From Saccharomycopsis fibuligera x Saccharomycopsis cf. fibuligera (taxonomy: Eukaryota > Ascomycota > Saccharomycetes > Ascoideales > Saccharomycopsidaceae): a stretch of 64,000 nucleotides of DNA. Of this stretch, positions 29,068 to 39,589 are shown piece by piece (within the stretch, counting starts at the first letter, position 1; each line of letters starts with the position of its first letter). The notes under the pieces are model-generated. The model did no database searches. It was not told the DNA's origin and saw only the letters and a list, made by a program, of their open reading frames with translations. The translations under genes were made by a program, and so were the position numbers. The stretch spans positions 2,581,873-2,645,872 of the forward strand of contig CP012818.1 in NCBI GenBank assembly GCA_001936135.1. Direction: 5' to 3'.

Positions 29068-29145
29068 GACAGTTTAATAATAAAAACTTCTTTTTTTGCT
29101 CTTTAACCTACTTAAAACAACATACACGACCAAAGCAACGTAACA

Positions 29146-32100
29146 ATGAATGTGGACACTGTTGTTGGTAAAGGCATTAGCTGCTTACAGTGCTACGAGC
29201 GGGAAGGATGGGGTCCTTTGTCCATCTACTTTGACTTCACTCCCTGCTTTCTCTACAATGTGCTCTTCAATGCCCTCAATGTATACGCCTTGGTGTTTGG
29301 AGGCAGACTACTCTACCAATTGATATTCAAAAACCATGTTTCCTTAAACAACAACCGTTACAAAGTTGACACCTTTGTGGTGATCAGGTTTGCATCGATT
29401 GCTCTTCAATTCTTGTTAAAATTGTTTCTCATTGCCTTTGATAGCCAATATTATGCCTCTATGGAAAATGTGATGTTTAGTTCTTCTTTGGATCTTTCAG
29501 TCCTCTTAATTGTCATTTTTCCATTGACTTATGTTGATTTCAAAAAATTAAGAACCACTAGTTCCGTATTATTGTCATACTGGATTTTGTCTACATTTTT
29601 TACATTTTACAAGCTCATAAATATCTTTGTTAGGTTCTATTATAAAAGATTCAGCTCTATTTCACCAACATTGCCAATTTCAAAGGTAAATCTTGCCTTA
29701 ACAACGTTGACTTTTGTCCAGTCAGTGTTCATCTTGATGCTCCAAGTTATCCCAAAAGATTTTGCTCCGGCAACTACCTTTGCTGCTATTAGCAGATACA
29801 ATGAAAGCAAACAGAATCCTTTGGACACCGCTAATATGATCTCTGTTGTTACTTTTGGGTGGATGTCAAATTTGATGAAGTTGGGTTACAAGAAATTTTT
29901 ATCACTTGAGGATTTACCAAAATTACCTCAAGATTTCGACAACGAAACCGTTACTTCCCGTTTTGTCGAAAATTATGAAAAAGCTAGTGTCCAAGCTAAA
30001 AAAAAAAACACTAACGTATCTTTATCCCGGGTGATTTTGAAGACTACTGGCCTTCCATTACTAGTTGCGGCTTTCTTCAAGATTATTCAGGATCTAATGT
30101 CTTTTACACAACCTCAGCTTCTCAAAATTTTAATTAAGTTCGTTAATGACTATAAAAGCTATGATGAAGCTTCCAGTAGTGTTAGACCTCCATTAATTAG
30201 AGGGTTTTTGATTGCTTTTGCAATGCTTTTGGTTTCATGTATTCAATCTCTATCATTGAATCAATATTTCTTTCAAAGTTATAGTACTGGTATTAAAATC
30301 AAATCCTTCTTGATTGGGGCAATCTATGACAAGTCCTTAGTTTTGTCTCCAGAATCAAGATCGTTGAAAAGTACTGGTGATATTGTTAACTTGATGTCTA
30401 TTGATACCCAAAGATTGCAAGATTTGACTGAATATGGTCAAATTATTTGGTCTGGTCCATTCCAAATAATTTTATGTCTCGCATCTTTGTACAAAATTTT
30501 ACAAAATTCTATGTGGTTAGGTTTCGCAGTGATGCTTACTATGATTTCTCTTAATACCTCGTTGGTGAAGTTCCAAAAGTCATTGCAGAAAAAGCAAATG
30601 ACTTTCAAAGATAAAAGAATTAAAATTATTTCTGAAATTTTAAGTAATATAAAGTCCCTCAAGTTGTACAACTGGGAAAACCCATATCGGGAAAAGCTTG
30701 ATTATTGGAGAAACGAAAAAGAGCTTAATAATCTTAAGCATATATCCATCTTCAAAGCAATTAACATGTCTATGTGGAACATGATTCCATTTTTTGTTAG
30801 TTGCTCAACTTTTTTGGGTTACATATACTTTTACGATAAGCCATTGACCACAGATATCGTCTTTCCAGCATTGTCCTTGTTCAATTTATTGGCTTTTCCC
30901 TTGAATGTTATTCCAATGGTTATTACTTCCTTTATTGATGCTTCTGTTTCTGTTAATCGTTTGAGCGAATTTTTTGGTCTTGACGAATTAGACAAAAAGG
31001 CAGTGATTCATAAGGAAAGAGTTCACAATATTGGAGAAGAAGTTGTCAAGTTTGATAATTGTTCTTTTTCCTGGAACAAATTCAACGAAAAGTACTCTGA
31101 TAGTACCGATGAAAATGATGCACAAAACAGTAATAATTATCTCGCTTTAAAAAATATCAATTTTTCTGCCACTAAAGGAGAACTTTCTTGCATTATTGGT
31201 AAAGTTGGAAGTGGTAAATCTTCATTCATTAAGTCATTGCTTGGTGATTTGTATAAATATCATGGTTTGTTGACAATTCATGGTAAAGTTGCTTATGTTT
31301 CTCAAGTTGCATGGATAATGAATGGCTCTATTAAGGAAAATATTTTGTTTGGTCATAGATATGACCCTGCACTATATGACAAGGTACTTTTTGCTTGTGA
31401 TTTGAAAACTGATTTAAAGAATTTTGTTGATGGTGATCAGACTCAAGTTGGTGAAAAGGGCATTTCATTATCTGGTGGTCAAAAGGCACGTTTATCTTTA
31501 GCTAGAGCCATATATTCAGGTGCTGATTTATATCTTTTCGATGATCCTTTGGCTGCTGTTGATGAACATGTTGGTAAACATTTGATTGATAATGTTTTTG
31601 GTAAAACTGGGTTGTTGAGTCACAAGTGTAAAGTGCTTGTTACTAATTCTGTCAACTTTTTGCATATCGCCGATAACATAACATTATTGGAAGAAGGCAA
31701 GATTGTGGAACAAAGTTCTTACAATAAAGTTGTTCAATTGAATGAAGAAGATCGTCAAAGTTCGAAGATTTATCAATTAATTGAGCAATTTGGTAAAAAA
31801 AGAGTTACTGAATCCCATGAATCTGAATCGACTGAGAACCAATCAGTAGCTGCTGCTAGTTATGACGATCAAGACTGTATTGACTCTAATGACTCAGAAG
31901 TAAAAACTTTCAAAGGTGATGAGTTGCAAGATGAAGAAGCAGAAGCTTCTTCAATTACTAATGATTTGCTAGAATTGGATGGCGCTAGTTTGAGAAGAGC
32001 TAGTACTGTTACTAATATTGATGTTAATTTTGCTTATGATGACGAACAAAATGACAAATCGAAGAGATCAAAAGATGACAGGACCGAACGTATAGAAAGA

Positions 32101-33891
32101 GGCAAAGTTAAGTGGGATATCTACTTACAATACGCTAAAGCATGTAATCCGAAATACGTTATTATTTTTTTCTTTTTTGCTATTATTACTATGCTTTTGA
32201 ATGTTGCTGCTAATTACTGGCTTAAAGATTGGTCTGAAATTAATTCGAGATACGGTTACAATCCACACGTTGTTAGATATCTTTCTATTTATGCATTACT
32301 TGGTGTTGCTGGAAGTTTGACCTTGATGGCTCAATGCATTTTATTATGGAATGTTTGTATTATTCAAGGTGCTCGTAACTTACATGATGGATTAGCTTCT
32401 GCAGTTATTAGAGCACCAATGTGGTTTTTTGAAACCACGCCAATTGGGAGAGTATTGAATAGGTTCTCTAATGATATTAACAAGGTTGATGAAGTATTGG
32501 GCAGAGTGTTCCAATCTTTTTTGCAAAACGTTATCAAAGTGTTTTTCACAATTGTGGTTATCTCTTTCTCGACTTGGCAAATTATATTAGTTATTATTCC
32601 TGTTGGAGTATTATATTACTACTATCAACAATACTACTTGAGAACTTCTAGAGAATTAAAGCGTTTGGAATCTATCACTAGATCACCGATTTATGCCCAT
32701 TTCCAAGAAACTTTGAACGGTATTACTACCATCCGTGGGTTTGGCCAGGAAAGAAGATTTACTAAATTAAATGAAGCCAAAGTTGATAATAATTTGGGTG
32801 CTTACCATCCAACAGTTAATAGTAATCGTTGGTTAGCCACTAGATTAGACTTTTTAGCTGCATTGGTTATCTTTAGTGCTGCTGCTTTACCAATGTTTGG
32901 CTTAAAGAATGGCACTCTTACTGCTGGGCTTGTTGGTTTATCAGTTAGTTATGCATTGCAAATTACTGGATCTTTGAACTGGACAGTGAGAATGACAGTT
33001 GAGGTGGAAACCAATATTGTTTCAGTGGAAAGAATTGAAGAATACACAAATTTGAAACCTGAAGCTCCTGAAATAATTGAAACTAATCGTGTTTCGGAGA
33101 GCTGGCCAACTAGTGGTGCTATTGATTTCAAAAACTACTCTACGAGATACAGAGAAGGTTTAGATTTGGTGTTGAAGAAAATCAACATTAGTATAAAACC
33201 ACAAGAAAAAATTGGTATTGTTGGTAGAACTGGTGCTGGTAAGTCATCACTTACTATGGCTTTGTACAGAATCATTGAAGCTGCTGAAGGTGATATTGAA
33301 ATAGACGGTATATCCACCTCATCCATAGGTTTATCAGATTTAAGAAAACATTTATCGATTATTCCTCAAGATGCACAGGTTTTCCAAGGAACCATTCGTG
33401 ATAATTTGGACCCAACCAATTCCTTTGATGATGGCAAGATCTTAAAAGCCATTGAATTGTCTCATTTGCAACAACATGTACTGAAAATGGCTGATGAACA
33501 AAATGCTGCGGCTAAGAGTCAAGAAGAAAGAATCAACGATCTTTTGAGTGTCAAAATTACTGAAAACGGTGATAACTTATCAGTGGGACAGAAACAGTTA
33601 ATGTGTCTTGCTAGAGCGTTGTTGATTCCTTCTAAAATTTTAGTTTTGGATGAAGCTACTGCTGCAGTTGATGTGGAAACTGACAAGATTGTTCAAGAAA
33701 CCATTAGAAAAGAGTTTAGCGATAGAACTATCTTGACGATTGCTCACAGAATCAATACTATAATGGATAGTGATAGAATTTTGGTCCTTGAGAAAGGTGA
33801 AGTGGCTGAATTTGACAAGCCTGAAGTATTGTTGAAGGATAGCAATTCTATCTTTTACTCTCTTGCTCAAAGAGGTGGATTGGTGGAATGA
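29146..33891 (+). CDS. YCF1: vacuolar ABCC transporter of glutathione S-conjugates (Ycf1)
   Basis: 1581 residues, full ABCC layout. There is an N-terminal five-helix MSD0 (~30-200), the linker, MSD1 (~290-610), NBD1 with Walker A G-K-V-G-S-G-K-S-S at 685, L-S-G-G-Q near 774 and Walker B L-Y-L-F-D-D-P near 796. An acidic, Ser-rich regulatory region follows (~870-975; basic patch K-R-S-K-D-D-R), then MSD2 (~1000-1290). NBD2 has Walker A G-R-T-G-A-G-K-S-S at 1360, L-S-V-G-Q near 1478 and Walker B I-L-V-L-D-E-A near 1498. NBD1 has Asp where NBD2 has the catalytic Glu, normal for this asymmetric class. It pumps glutathione conjugates, including metal-glutathione complexes, into the vacuole. NBD2 carries a short polar insertion (~1455-1470). 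I see one in-frame CTG (33490). Start: first ATG after the TATA and Yap1-type sites. Confidence 0.95.
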   Translation: MNVDTVVGKGISCLQCYEREGWGPLSIYFDFTPCFLYNVLFNALNVYALVFGGRLLYQLIFKNHVSLNNNRYKVDTFVVIRFASIALQFLLKLFLIAFDSQYYASMENVMFSSSLDLSVLLIVIFPLTYVDFKKLRTTSSVLLSYWILSTFFTFYKLINIFVRFYYKRFSSISPTLPISKVNLALTTLTFVQSVFILMLQVIPKDFAPATTFAAISRYNESKQNPLDTANMISVVTFGWMSNLMKLGYKKFLSLEDLPKLPQDFDNETVTSRFVENYEKASVQAKKKNTNVSLSRVILKTTGLPLLVAAFFKIIQDLMSFTQPQLLKILIKFVNDYKSYDEASSSVRPPLIRGFLIAFAMLLVSCIQSLSLNQYFFQSYSTGIKIKSFLIGAIYDKSLVLSPESRSLKSTGDIVNLMSIDTQRLQDLTEYGQIIWSGPFQIILCLASLYKILQNSMWLGFAVMLTMISLNTSLVKFQKSLQKKQMTFKDKRIKIISEILSNIKSLKLYNWENPYREKLDYWRNEKELNNLKHISIFKAINMSMWNMIPFFVSCSTFLGYIYFYDKPLTTDIVFPALSLFNLLAFPLNVIPMVITSFIDASVSVNRLSEFFGLDELDKKAVIHKERVHNIGEEVVKFDNCSFSWNKFNEKYSDSTDENDAQNSNNYLALKNINFSATKGELSCIIGKVGSGKSSFIKSLLGDLYKYHGLLTIHGKVAYVSQVAWIMNGSIKENILFGHRYDPALYDKVLFACDLKTDLKNFVDGDQTQVGEKGISLSGGQKARLSLARAIYSGADLYLFDDPLAAVDEHVGKHLIDNVFGKTGLLSHKCKVLVTNSVNFLHIADNITLLEEGKIVEQSSYNKVVQLNEEDRQSSKIYQLIEQFGKKRVTESHESESTENQSVAAASYDDQDCIDSNDSEVKTFKGDELQDEEAEASSITNDLLELDGASLRRASTVTNIDVNFAYDDEQNDKSKRSKDDRTERIERGKVKWDIYLQYAKACNPKYVIIFFFFAIITMLLNVAANYWLKDWSEINSRYGYNPHVVRYLSIYALLGVAGSLTLMAQCILLWNVCIIQGARNLHDGLASAVIRAPMWFFETTPIGRVLNRFSNDINKVDEVLGRVFQSFLQNVIKVFFTIVVISFSTWQIILVIIPVGVLYYYYQQYYLRTSRELKRLESITRSPIYAHFQETLNGITTIRGFGQERRFTKLNEAKVDNNLGAYHPTVNSNRWLATRLDFLAALVIFSAAALPMFGLKNGTLTAGLVGLSVSYALQITGSLNWTVRMTVEVETNIVSVERIEEYTNLKPEAPEIIETNRVSESWPTSGAIDFKNYSTRYREGLDLVLKKINISIKPQEKIGIVGRTGAGKSSLTMALYRIIEAAEGDIEIDGISTSSIGLSDLRKHLSIIPQDAQVFQGTIRDNLDPTNSFDDGKILKAIELSHLQQHVLKMADEQNAAAKSQEERINDLLSVKITENGDNLSVGQKQLMCLARALLIPSKILVLDEATAAVDVETDKIVQETIRKEFSDRTILTIAHRINTIMDSDRILVLEKGEVAEFDKPEVLLKDSNSIFYSLAQRGGLVE

Positions 33892-34174
33892 ATTCGAGCC
33901 CCATAGCTAAGTATGCCGGCATAATTTATAAACTGTGTTTTTTCATCGCCCTGTATATAAGCAATAAAATGAATTTACCTACATGATTTATTGTTATCCT
34001 GTTGGTTTGCTACTGCTCAGCACTGCTCAGCAGTAGGAAATGTGTAATAATTGAAAACTGACAAAGAGCCAATCCTGTGGGCGAAACGGCATTGCGCGTG
34101 AGCTGCTTCCAAAAACAGTAATCAGCAGCAACTTACTGCAGTATTACAATCACGTGACTTTTATTCCAGGGAAG

Positions 34175-34222
<48 letters not shown>

Positions 34223-34772
34223 AAAATAAAACTAAAAAACAAAAAAAAAGTGAAATAACAAAAGAGAGAATAATAACAAAAGGGAAGTAAAGGTTGAGAA
34301 AATTTTGGTGCGAAGTGGAGCACTAGTGCATAGGACCCAAAAAGCTATCATATTGCCATTTCCAGGATAGAAGAAATCGCTGTTTGCTAGCAGGCATACT
34401 CTAAATTACAACTACTAGAAACAACACCGTCAGTGCAACCTCAACTGTGCACAGAAAGAATCTGAAACATATATCTGCTCATCGCAAATTACACAGGTAT
34501 TTCAAGATAACGGTTTACGGGGATACGTTGCTGATACAAAACTACCGACACAGTGTATCAGTATCATACACTGTTATTACAACTTGTAAAAACTTAGAAA
34601 AGAAAACAGATTTGCTAACGTCCTGTTACGCATATTTTGTCAAAAAATTCATATTCGGTTCTTCTCCTTATACCACCTCATATCTATAAGCAATACAGAA
34701 GGGACGAATTAAGCAACCCTTGAGCAAATCAACGAAATAAACAAGCAATAAAAAAAGAGATAGAATAAAAAC

Positions 34773-34811
<39 letters not shown>

Positions 34812-34859
34812 CTATATTTACTGTTCATTCAAATTAAGCTTCATTTTTTTGCGTAAAGA
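33892..34859. other. intergenic: hairpin, E-box, two long poly(A) tracts
   Basis: TACTGCTCAG and CTGCTCAGCAGTA form an imperfect inverted repeat at about 34010-34035, a possible hairpin after YCF1. CACGTGAC (34151-34158) is a Cbf1-type E-box. Runs of 38 A (34183-34220) and about 33 A (34773-34805) follow. CTCATCGC (34479-34486) is a reverse-strand PAC-like core (GCGATGAG). Poly(A) tracts, an E-box and a PAC core would suit a growth-regulated gene downstream. No coding frame is supported here. Confidence 0.45.
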
Positions 34860-37800
34860 ATGAATAATACCTTCACAACCCACAAGCATAATACCAAATA
34901 CAACTATAACAACACACAAATAAATAACAAGCTTCCAAAACAGAAGAAACTTAATAATAATCAAACTAATACTCAGTCTGTAATGCCTAGAAAAACAACT
35001 AAGGCCACGCCCAAGTCTCCAAAGAAATATGCTTCAAAAAATCTTTCCAAGCTTAAGAATATTCAGAAAAGCACGGTAAAAGTGGATAAGAGCAATAAAA
35101 AATATGGCCATCCGCCTAGGACGAAAAAATATAATACCAATAAGCATGCAAATAACAATAAAAAAGCTAGAAGATTCAGTTTGCTATCTGACGATAGTTC
35201 TGACATAAGTTTTTCCAATGACGAAGAAGAGATAGATGGGATGGATTCAGATCAGGGCTCTATTGATGTTGAAATTGAGGATTATGAAAGTTCTGAGGAT
35301 GAAGATGAAGAAGATGATGACGATGATGAAGAAGACACCTCCTCTTCAGATTCTGATGTGGACTTTGTAAAACTTACAGCACAAAGAAAGAAAGCATTAA
35401 AGGCCGCCAAAGGCTTAGCTACGAAGCGCACTGGTCATAAGACTACTGGTAACTCAAAGAGAAAAGCCAGTATGCATGAACCAAAAGTTCAAACCAACAA
35501 CAGTAATGATGTTGATAATAATAACGATAACCATAGCGAGGATGATGATTCTGATATAAATTTTTCCTTTGAATTTGAATTATCTGATAACGAAAATGTG
35601 GCGGCCAAGCTCGAAAAAGAGGATGTTGGAGAAGAAGTGAAAAATGTGGCTGCAGGCAGTGATAAGCGGAAGAACTCAACAAAAAAGAAGCTTCAACGAA
35701 GATTAACAAATTTGGATAAAGCAAACTTGTTACCAGTACCAAAAATCAATGAAGACTCTGACCTGCCGTTATCTTCGGTCGACACATCTGATAATGAGAA
35801 TGCTATTTTAACAGATTCAAGTAGTGATGAAGGTGAAGATGAAGAGGGTGGTGATAATGCAAAATCAACTATTAATGATGATGATGATGATCAAGAAATT
35901 GACAATGACAAACTTGCGGCTGCTATTGCTGCTGATGAAAATGATCATCCGGATGCTTATGATGATGAAACTTTAGCTGAAAAGAAAAAGAAAAAACTTC
36001 GTGGTTTGAAAAGCCGCGGGAATTCTATTATTGGAGTGCCGAGTTCGAAGTCACTGACCGGTTATAGCGACAACGACAATGAGAATGCTGTTTTAAGTGA
36101 TGATGATGATTTCTTAGATAGAGAAACTGCCATTCTTTTGGATCAAATAAAAAGTGAAAATGACTTATATTTTATGAATGATGGGTTTCTAAATAATAAT
36201 GATATATTTCTGGGGTTGGATAACGAAGGTTTGTTGAACGTTCACTCAAATTCCAGTAATGATAATTCCTTGAAGAAACCCATTGTTCCAAGAATGAGTA
36301 TCGTTGAAGATCCAAAAGATGTTGTGTTGAGAGAAAAATTAAGAAAGAAAGTTAACTCCAGAAGAGCTTCAAAAGTTGAGAATAGCAATAATAACAACGG
36401 GAAGAATGCTGATGAGGACGACGATGAGGTCATAGAGTTTGTATCTGATGATGAAGATAAAAAGAAAAACAATGGCATAAACAAAAATGATGATGATGAT
36501 GAAAGTGAAATTGAATTGTCTGTATTTGACGATTTGTACTATAAATCATCTGCACCATTTAGTTTCAGCAGCCTCAACCTCAACAACGACGAAAACAATA
36601 ACAAAAATGATAATAAGTATCTTGATGCCTACGACCAGACTGGAGATGACGCGTATTTCTGGGATTACTTACTTGGTGATGGAAATAGCAATATTGAGAA
36701 TGGATCTGGGAACAATGAACCAAGTAATAGTAATTTGGTTGATGTAAGTAACAAACTCAAAAAAATTAGAACGAAATCTAACAGAAGCAATTCAACTAGA
36801 AAGTTTTCCAATCAACAAAAAAACAACATCAATAGCAGACATGCGTCTATCAGCAAATCTCAACACAACGCCAAACGCACATCCACTGGACACCATGATT
36901 CTATGGGCAACATGGGCGCAATGAGTTTTGACTTGGCGTTGGGCACTAATGAAGATTTTATGGATTATCAGACTTTCCTCTCTGAAGAAGATGATGAATT
37001 AACTGATGAAGAAGAAAATCTACCAATTTCTAGTGCTAAAAATATCGGCTCTAGAACTGTGAAAGAGGTTTTATCATCGGCTAAAGTTAACGGTGGAGGG
37101 GCACCAAGAATGGCTACGTGGATTGCAGCTAAAGATCGACCATTTGAAATTATTGATGGTTTGACTACAAGATCTGTGTTACCATACACTAAAAATAGTA
37201 ACAGTAGTTACACTATATCATCAGGCAATGTTGGAATAGAAGGGAAAGCTGGATCAAGCAGCAGCAATAATGCAATTCATAAGAGAAATGTTAGTATTGG
37301 ATCTGATTTGAAGTTTGACGAATTTTTCAACTTGAGTGAGCTTGAAGAAAACATTGATGATAGTATTAACTGGACTGCGTTGACTAGTAATAGCAGTTTG
37401 AACAAACGCAAGGTTCCGTTAACGGCATTTAGAAACAAGAGTTCATCAAGCAATAACGGTAATATCGCCGGGAGTAATGCTACGGAATTTAGCAGGCGAT
37501 ACTCTAATGTTGCATCAGCTGCTATGTCATCAAGAGCAAGTTTTCTGAGCAACAATCTTAACGGTAACAATGGTGGTGCTAGCAGTGGAGTTGTTAGCAA
37601 TAGCAGCAATGCTGGCAATCACGATAATACTAGATCACAGTCAAACGGTAAAGCCAGATCATTTAGGGCACATAGTGTGAGTAACTCAAACAAAATTAGA
37701 AGAAGTCTCAAGCAAAACCTTCTCAAGCAACAGCCAAAAGATTCCAAATTTATCATCAACAACAAGCCAGCTGTTACTAGCGCCAACAATTCTAATATTA

Positions 37801-37976
37801 CCACTAAAAAAAGAAGACAATCATCAGTAATGGAAGCCAACCAGGAGGGATTGGTGTTTACGGAGAACGGGTTGTTTAGTGAAAATGTTTTATTAGGGGT
37901 TGAAGAGTTTCTTGCGGAAACAGGAGATATCGACAATGATGAGCTAAGCGGACTTCTCAGTGGGATTCAATTTTAA
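34860..37976 (+). CDS. acidic Asn-rich nuclear protein, Ifh1/Crf1-like (tentative)
   Basis: 1038 residues from the ATG at 34860; an ATG at 34983 (M-P-R-K-T-T-K) is an equally good start and would drop an N/T/K-rich leader. A basic N-terminus is followed by repeated D/E runs (~120-165, ~225-250, ~330-360, ~520-550) separated by Lys-rich patches. Better-ordered islands include V-F-D-D-L-Y-Y (~558), a Y-F-W-D-Y segment (~597), D-R-P-F-E-I-I-D-G-L-T-T-R-S near 760 and F-D-E-F-F-N-L-S-E-L-E-E near 820. Size, acidity and the P-F-E-I-I-D-G-L-x-T-[RK]-S island recall Ifh1/Crf1, coactivators of ribosomal protein genes with Fhl1. I base this on memory of the family, so the name is withheld. An alternative is an unrelated chromatin or nucleolar protein. 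Confidence 0.7.
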   Translation: MNNTFTTHKHNTKYNYNNTQINNKLPKQKKLNNNQTNTQSVMPRKTTKATPKSPKKYASKNLSKLKNIQKSTVKVDKSNKKYGHPPRTKKYNTNKHANNNKKARRFSLLSDDSSDISFSNDEEEIDGMDSDQGSIDVEIEDYESSEDEDEEDDDDDEEDTSSSDSDVDFVKLTAQRKKALKAAKGLATKRTGHKTTGNSKRKASMHEPKVQTNNSNDVDNNNDNHSEDDDSDINFSFEFELSDNENVAAKLEKEDVGEEVKNVAAGSDKRKNSTKKKLQRRLTNLDKANLLPVPKINEDSDLPLSSVDTSDNENAILTDSSSDEGEDEEGGDNAKSTINDDDDDQEIDNDKLAAAIAADENDHPDAYDDETLAEKKKKKLRGLKSRGNSIIGVPSSKSLTGYSDNDNENAVLSDDDDFLDRETAILLDQIKSENDLYFMNDGFLNNNDIFLGLDNEGLLNVHSNSSNDNSLKKPIVPRMSIVEDPKDVVLREKLRKKVNSRRASKVENSNNNNGKNADEDDDEVIEFVSDDEDKKKNNGINKNDDDDESEIELSVFDDLYYKSSAPFSFSSLNLNNDENNNKNDNKYLDAYDQTGDDAYFWDYLLGDGNSNIENGSGNNEPSNSNLVDVSNKLKKIRTKSNRSNSTRKFSNQQKNNINSRHASISKSQHNAKRTSTGHHDSMGNMGAMSFDLALGTNEDFMDYQTFLSEEDDELTDEEENLPISSAKNIGSRTVKEVLSSAKVNGGGAPRMATWIAAKDRPFEIIDGLTTRSVLPYTKNSNSSYTISSGNVGIEGKAGSSSSNNAIHKRNVSIGSDLKFDEFFNLSELEENIDDSINWTALTSNSSLNKRKVPLTAFRNKSSSSNNGNIAGSNATEFSRRYSNVASAAMSSRASFLSNNLNGNNGGASSGVVSNSSNAGNHDNTRSQSNGKARSFRAHSVSNSNKIRRSLKQNLLKQQPKDSKFIINNKPAVTSANNSNITTKKRRQSSVMEANQEGLVFTENGLFSENVLLGVEEFLAETGDIDNDELSGLLSGIQF

Positions 37977-39589
37977 GCTCAAAAACGATCAGAAGTTAAT
38001 TTAAACAAATGTTATGAATGTGATGAGAAACCTTTTCCACTTCTTTATCTTTCTATATAATAATACCTTTTTTTCCTTTTATATTTATAGTCCCAAAACA
38101 GGTGTGTTTTATTTTATCCGTGCCGACATAAACTTTACTATATTATTATTACGTCATAACTACAGAATGACATTTGCCTATATAATTTTCATTGTTTGTC
38201 CTTTTTTGTGTTTATCCTGATTTGATAATTTTAATAAATACTATAATATCGGTTGATTTTCCAATTCTTCTAAGGCCTCGCTCAGCACAATGACATTATT
38301 GATGTTACTTATAGAAAAAGTGTCGTTCTGGCTTTACACCACCCCCTTGAAAGTACGCAGAAAGCCGGATTTACGAGTTTTGTCTTGAAAAATAAAAAAC
38401 AAAAAATTTTCTGTTTTTCCGAGGAACCGAGGAATATACCGAGAATGGGAAATAACAACGCGCCAACACATGACTGCAGCAGTGAACCACCAAGCCTAAG
38501 CTTCGTCAAGGCAGTCAAAAAGAAAAAAAAAATGAAACAGTCTACGGCCTCGAAAGAATGCATTGCGTACTTGTTTACAGGTTATCGCAGTGATCTACAC
38601 TTCGTTTTATTTTGCCTGAGCTATAGTGTAAAGCCCACAGGATTTCTTACTAACTTGGAACGATGTACACTTCAAATAGTTATAAAGTAAATTTTGCAAA
38701 ACGCATTTTATTCAATTGGGTCAAGTTAAAGATTGAAAAAATTTCAAGTATCACAATGTACCACAATACATGTGCATAAACTACGACAATAGGCTGCCGT
38801 GGCACTGCGTTGGGAAGCCCCCCACAATAAGTAAAAACGATCTTCTGTCACTTCATTGGTTCATGCGCAGAATCCACTAGTTCATGCCACGCCGCGTGAG
38901 AATTTGTTGTTGATTGGAAGCAGACGCAGAAGCCAGAGGTGTAGAAGAAAAAAAAATTTTTCGATTAGCTGCTGGTACATCTACTCTCTAGGGAATACAC
39001 CACGATATAAGAACAAATGTTAGCTCATCTAGCAGTATGGCCAGCGACAAATAATTTTTGGATTTTCCACAGGTAGTCGTTCAGTGGTTTCAAGCACGCT
39101 CAAGCGTCTCACGGCAGACAAAAACACATTGGACACTATCATAATACAGTTTCAAGACCACATTCCTATTAGAGTGTTACTTCTTACCGAACCGGGGTTA
39201 GTCGATGTTTCAATCTACTCGTAAATCGTTATAGTACAGTATAGTGTAAGGTTAGGCGGTGTTTCACTGCAGTGTGTCGGCGTGCGCTTAGTAGTGCTTC
39301 CCCGACAGTCATAAATTTCACCCAAAGTCATCGCAGGGCCCGCACTGATTCTAGCTATTGTTTCTATCGGAGAATTTTCTCTGGCACATGTTTAAGATAT
39401 ATCTATTTCTCTAGCTGCTGTTGCTTCTGCTTCTGTCTAGTATTTTTTGCTCGAAATTTGAGTACGTGTCAAACTAAAAAAACATACCCTTGCCCCATTT
39501 ACACATTAGCCAGCATAGTAATCTCTATGCCCCTCGGTTCTCCAACTACTCGATTCTCATTTACCAATCCTTGATCTTTCATATCCGAA
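37977..39589. other. 1.6-kb intergenic region
   Basis: No convincing gene. Small frames (for example 38385-38690 and 39272-39574) start at non-ATG codons or lack structure. The part next to 39590 is pyrimidine-rich, like a yeast 5' leader. The length is unusual compared with neighbouring intergenic gaps of 0.1-1 kb, so a non-coding transcript cannot be excluded. Confidence 0.4.
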
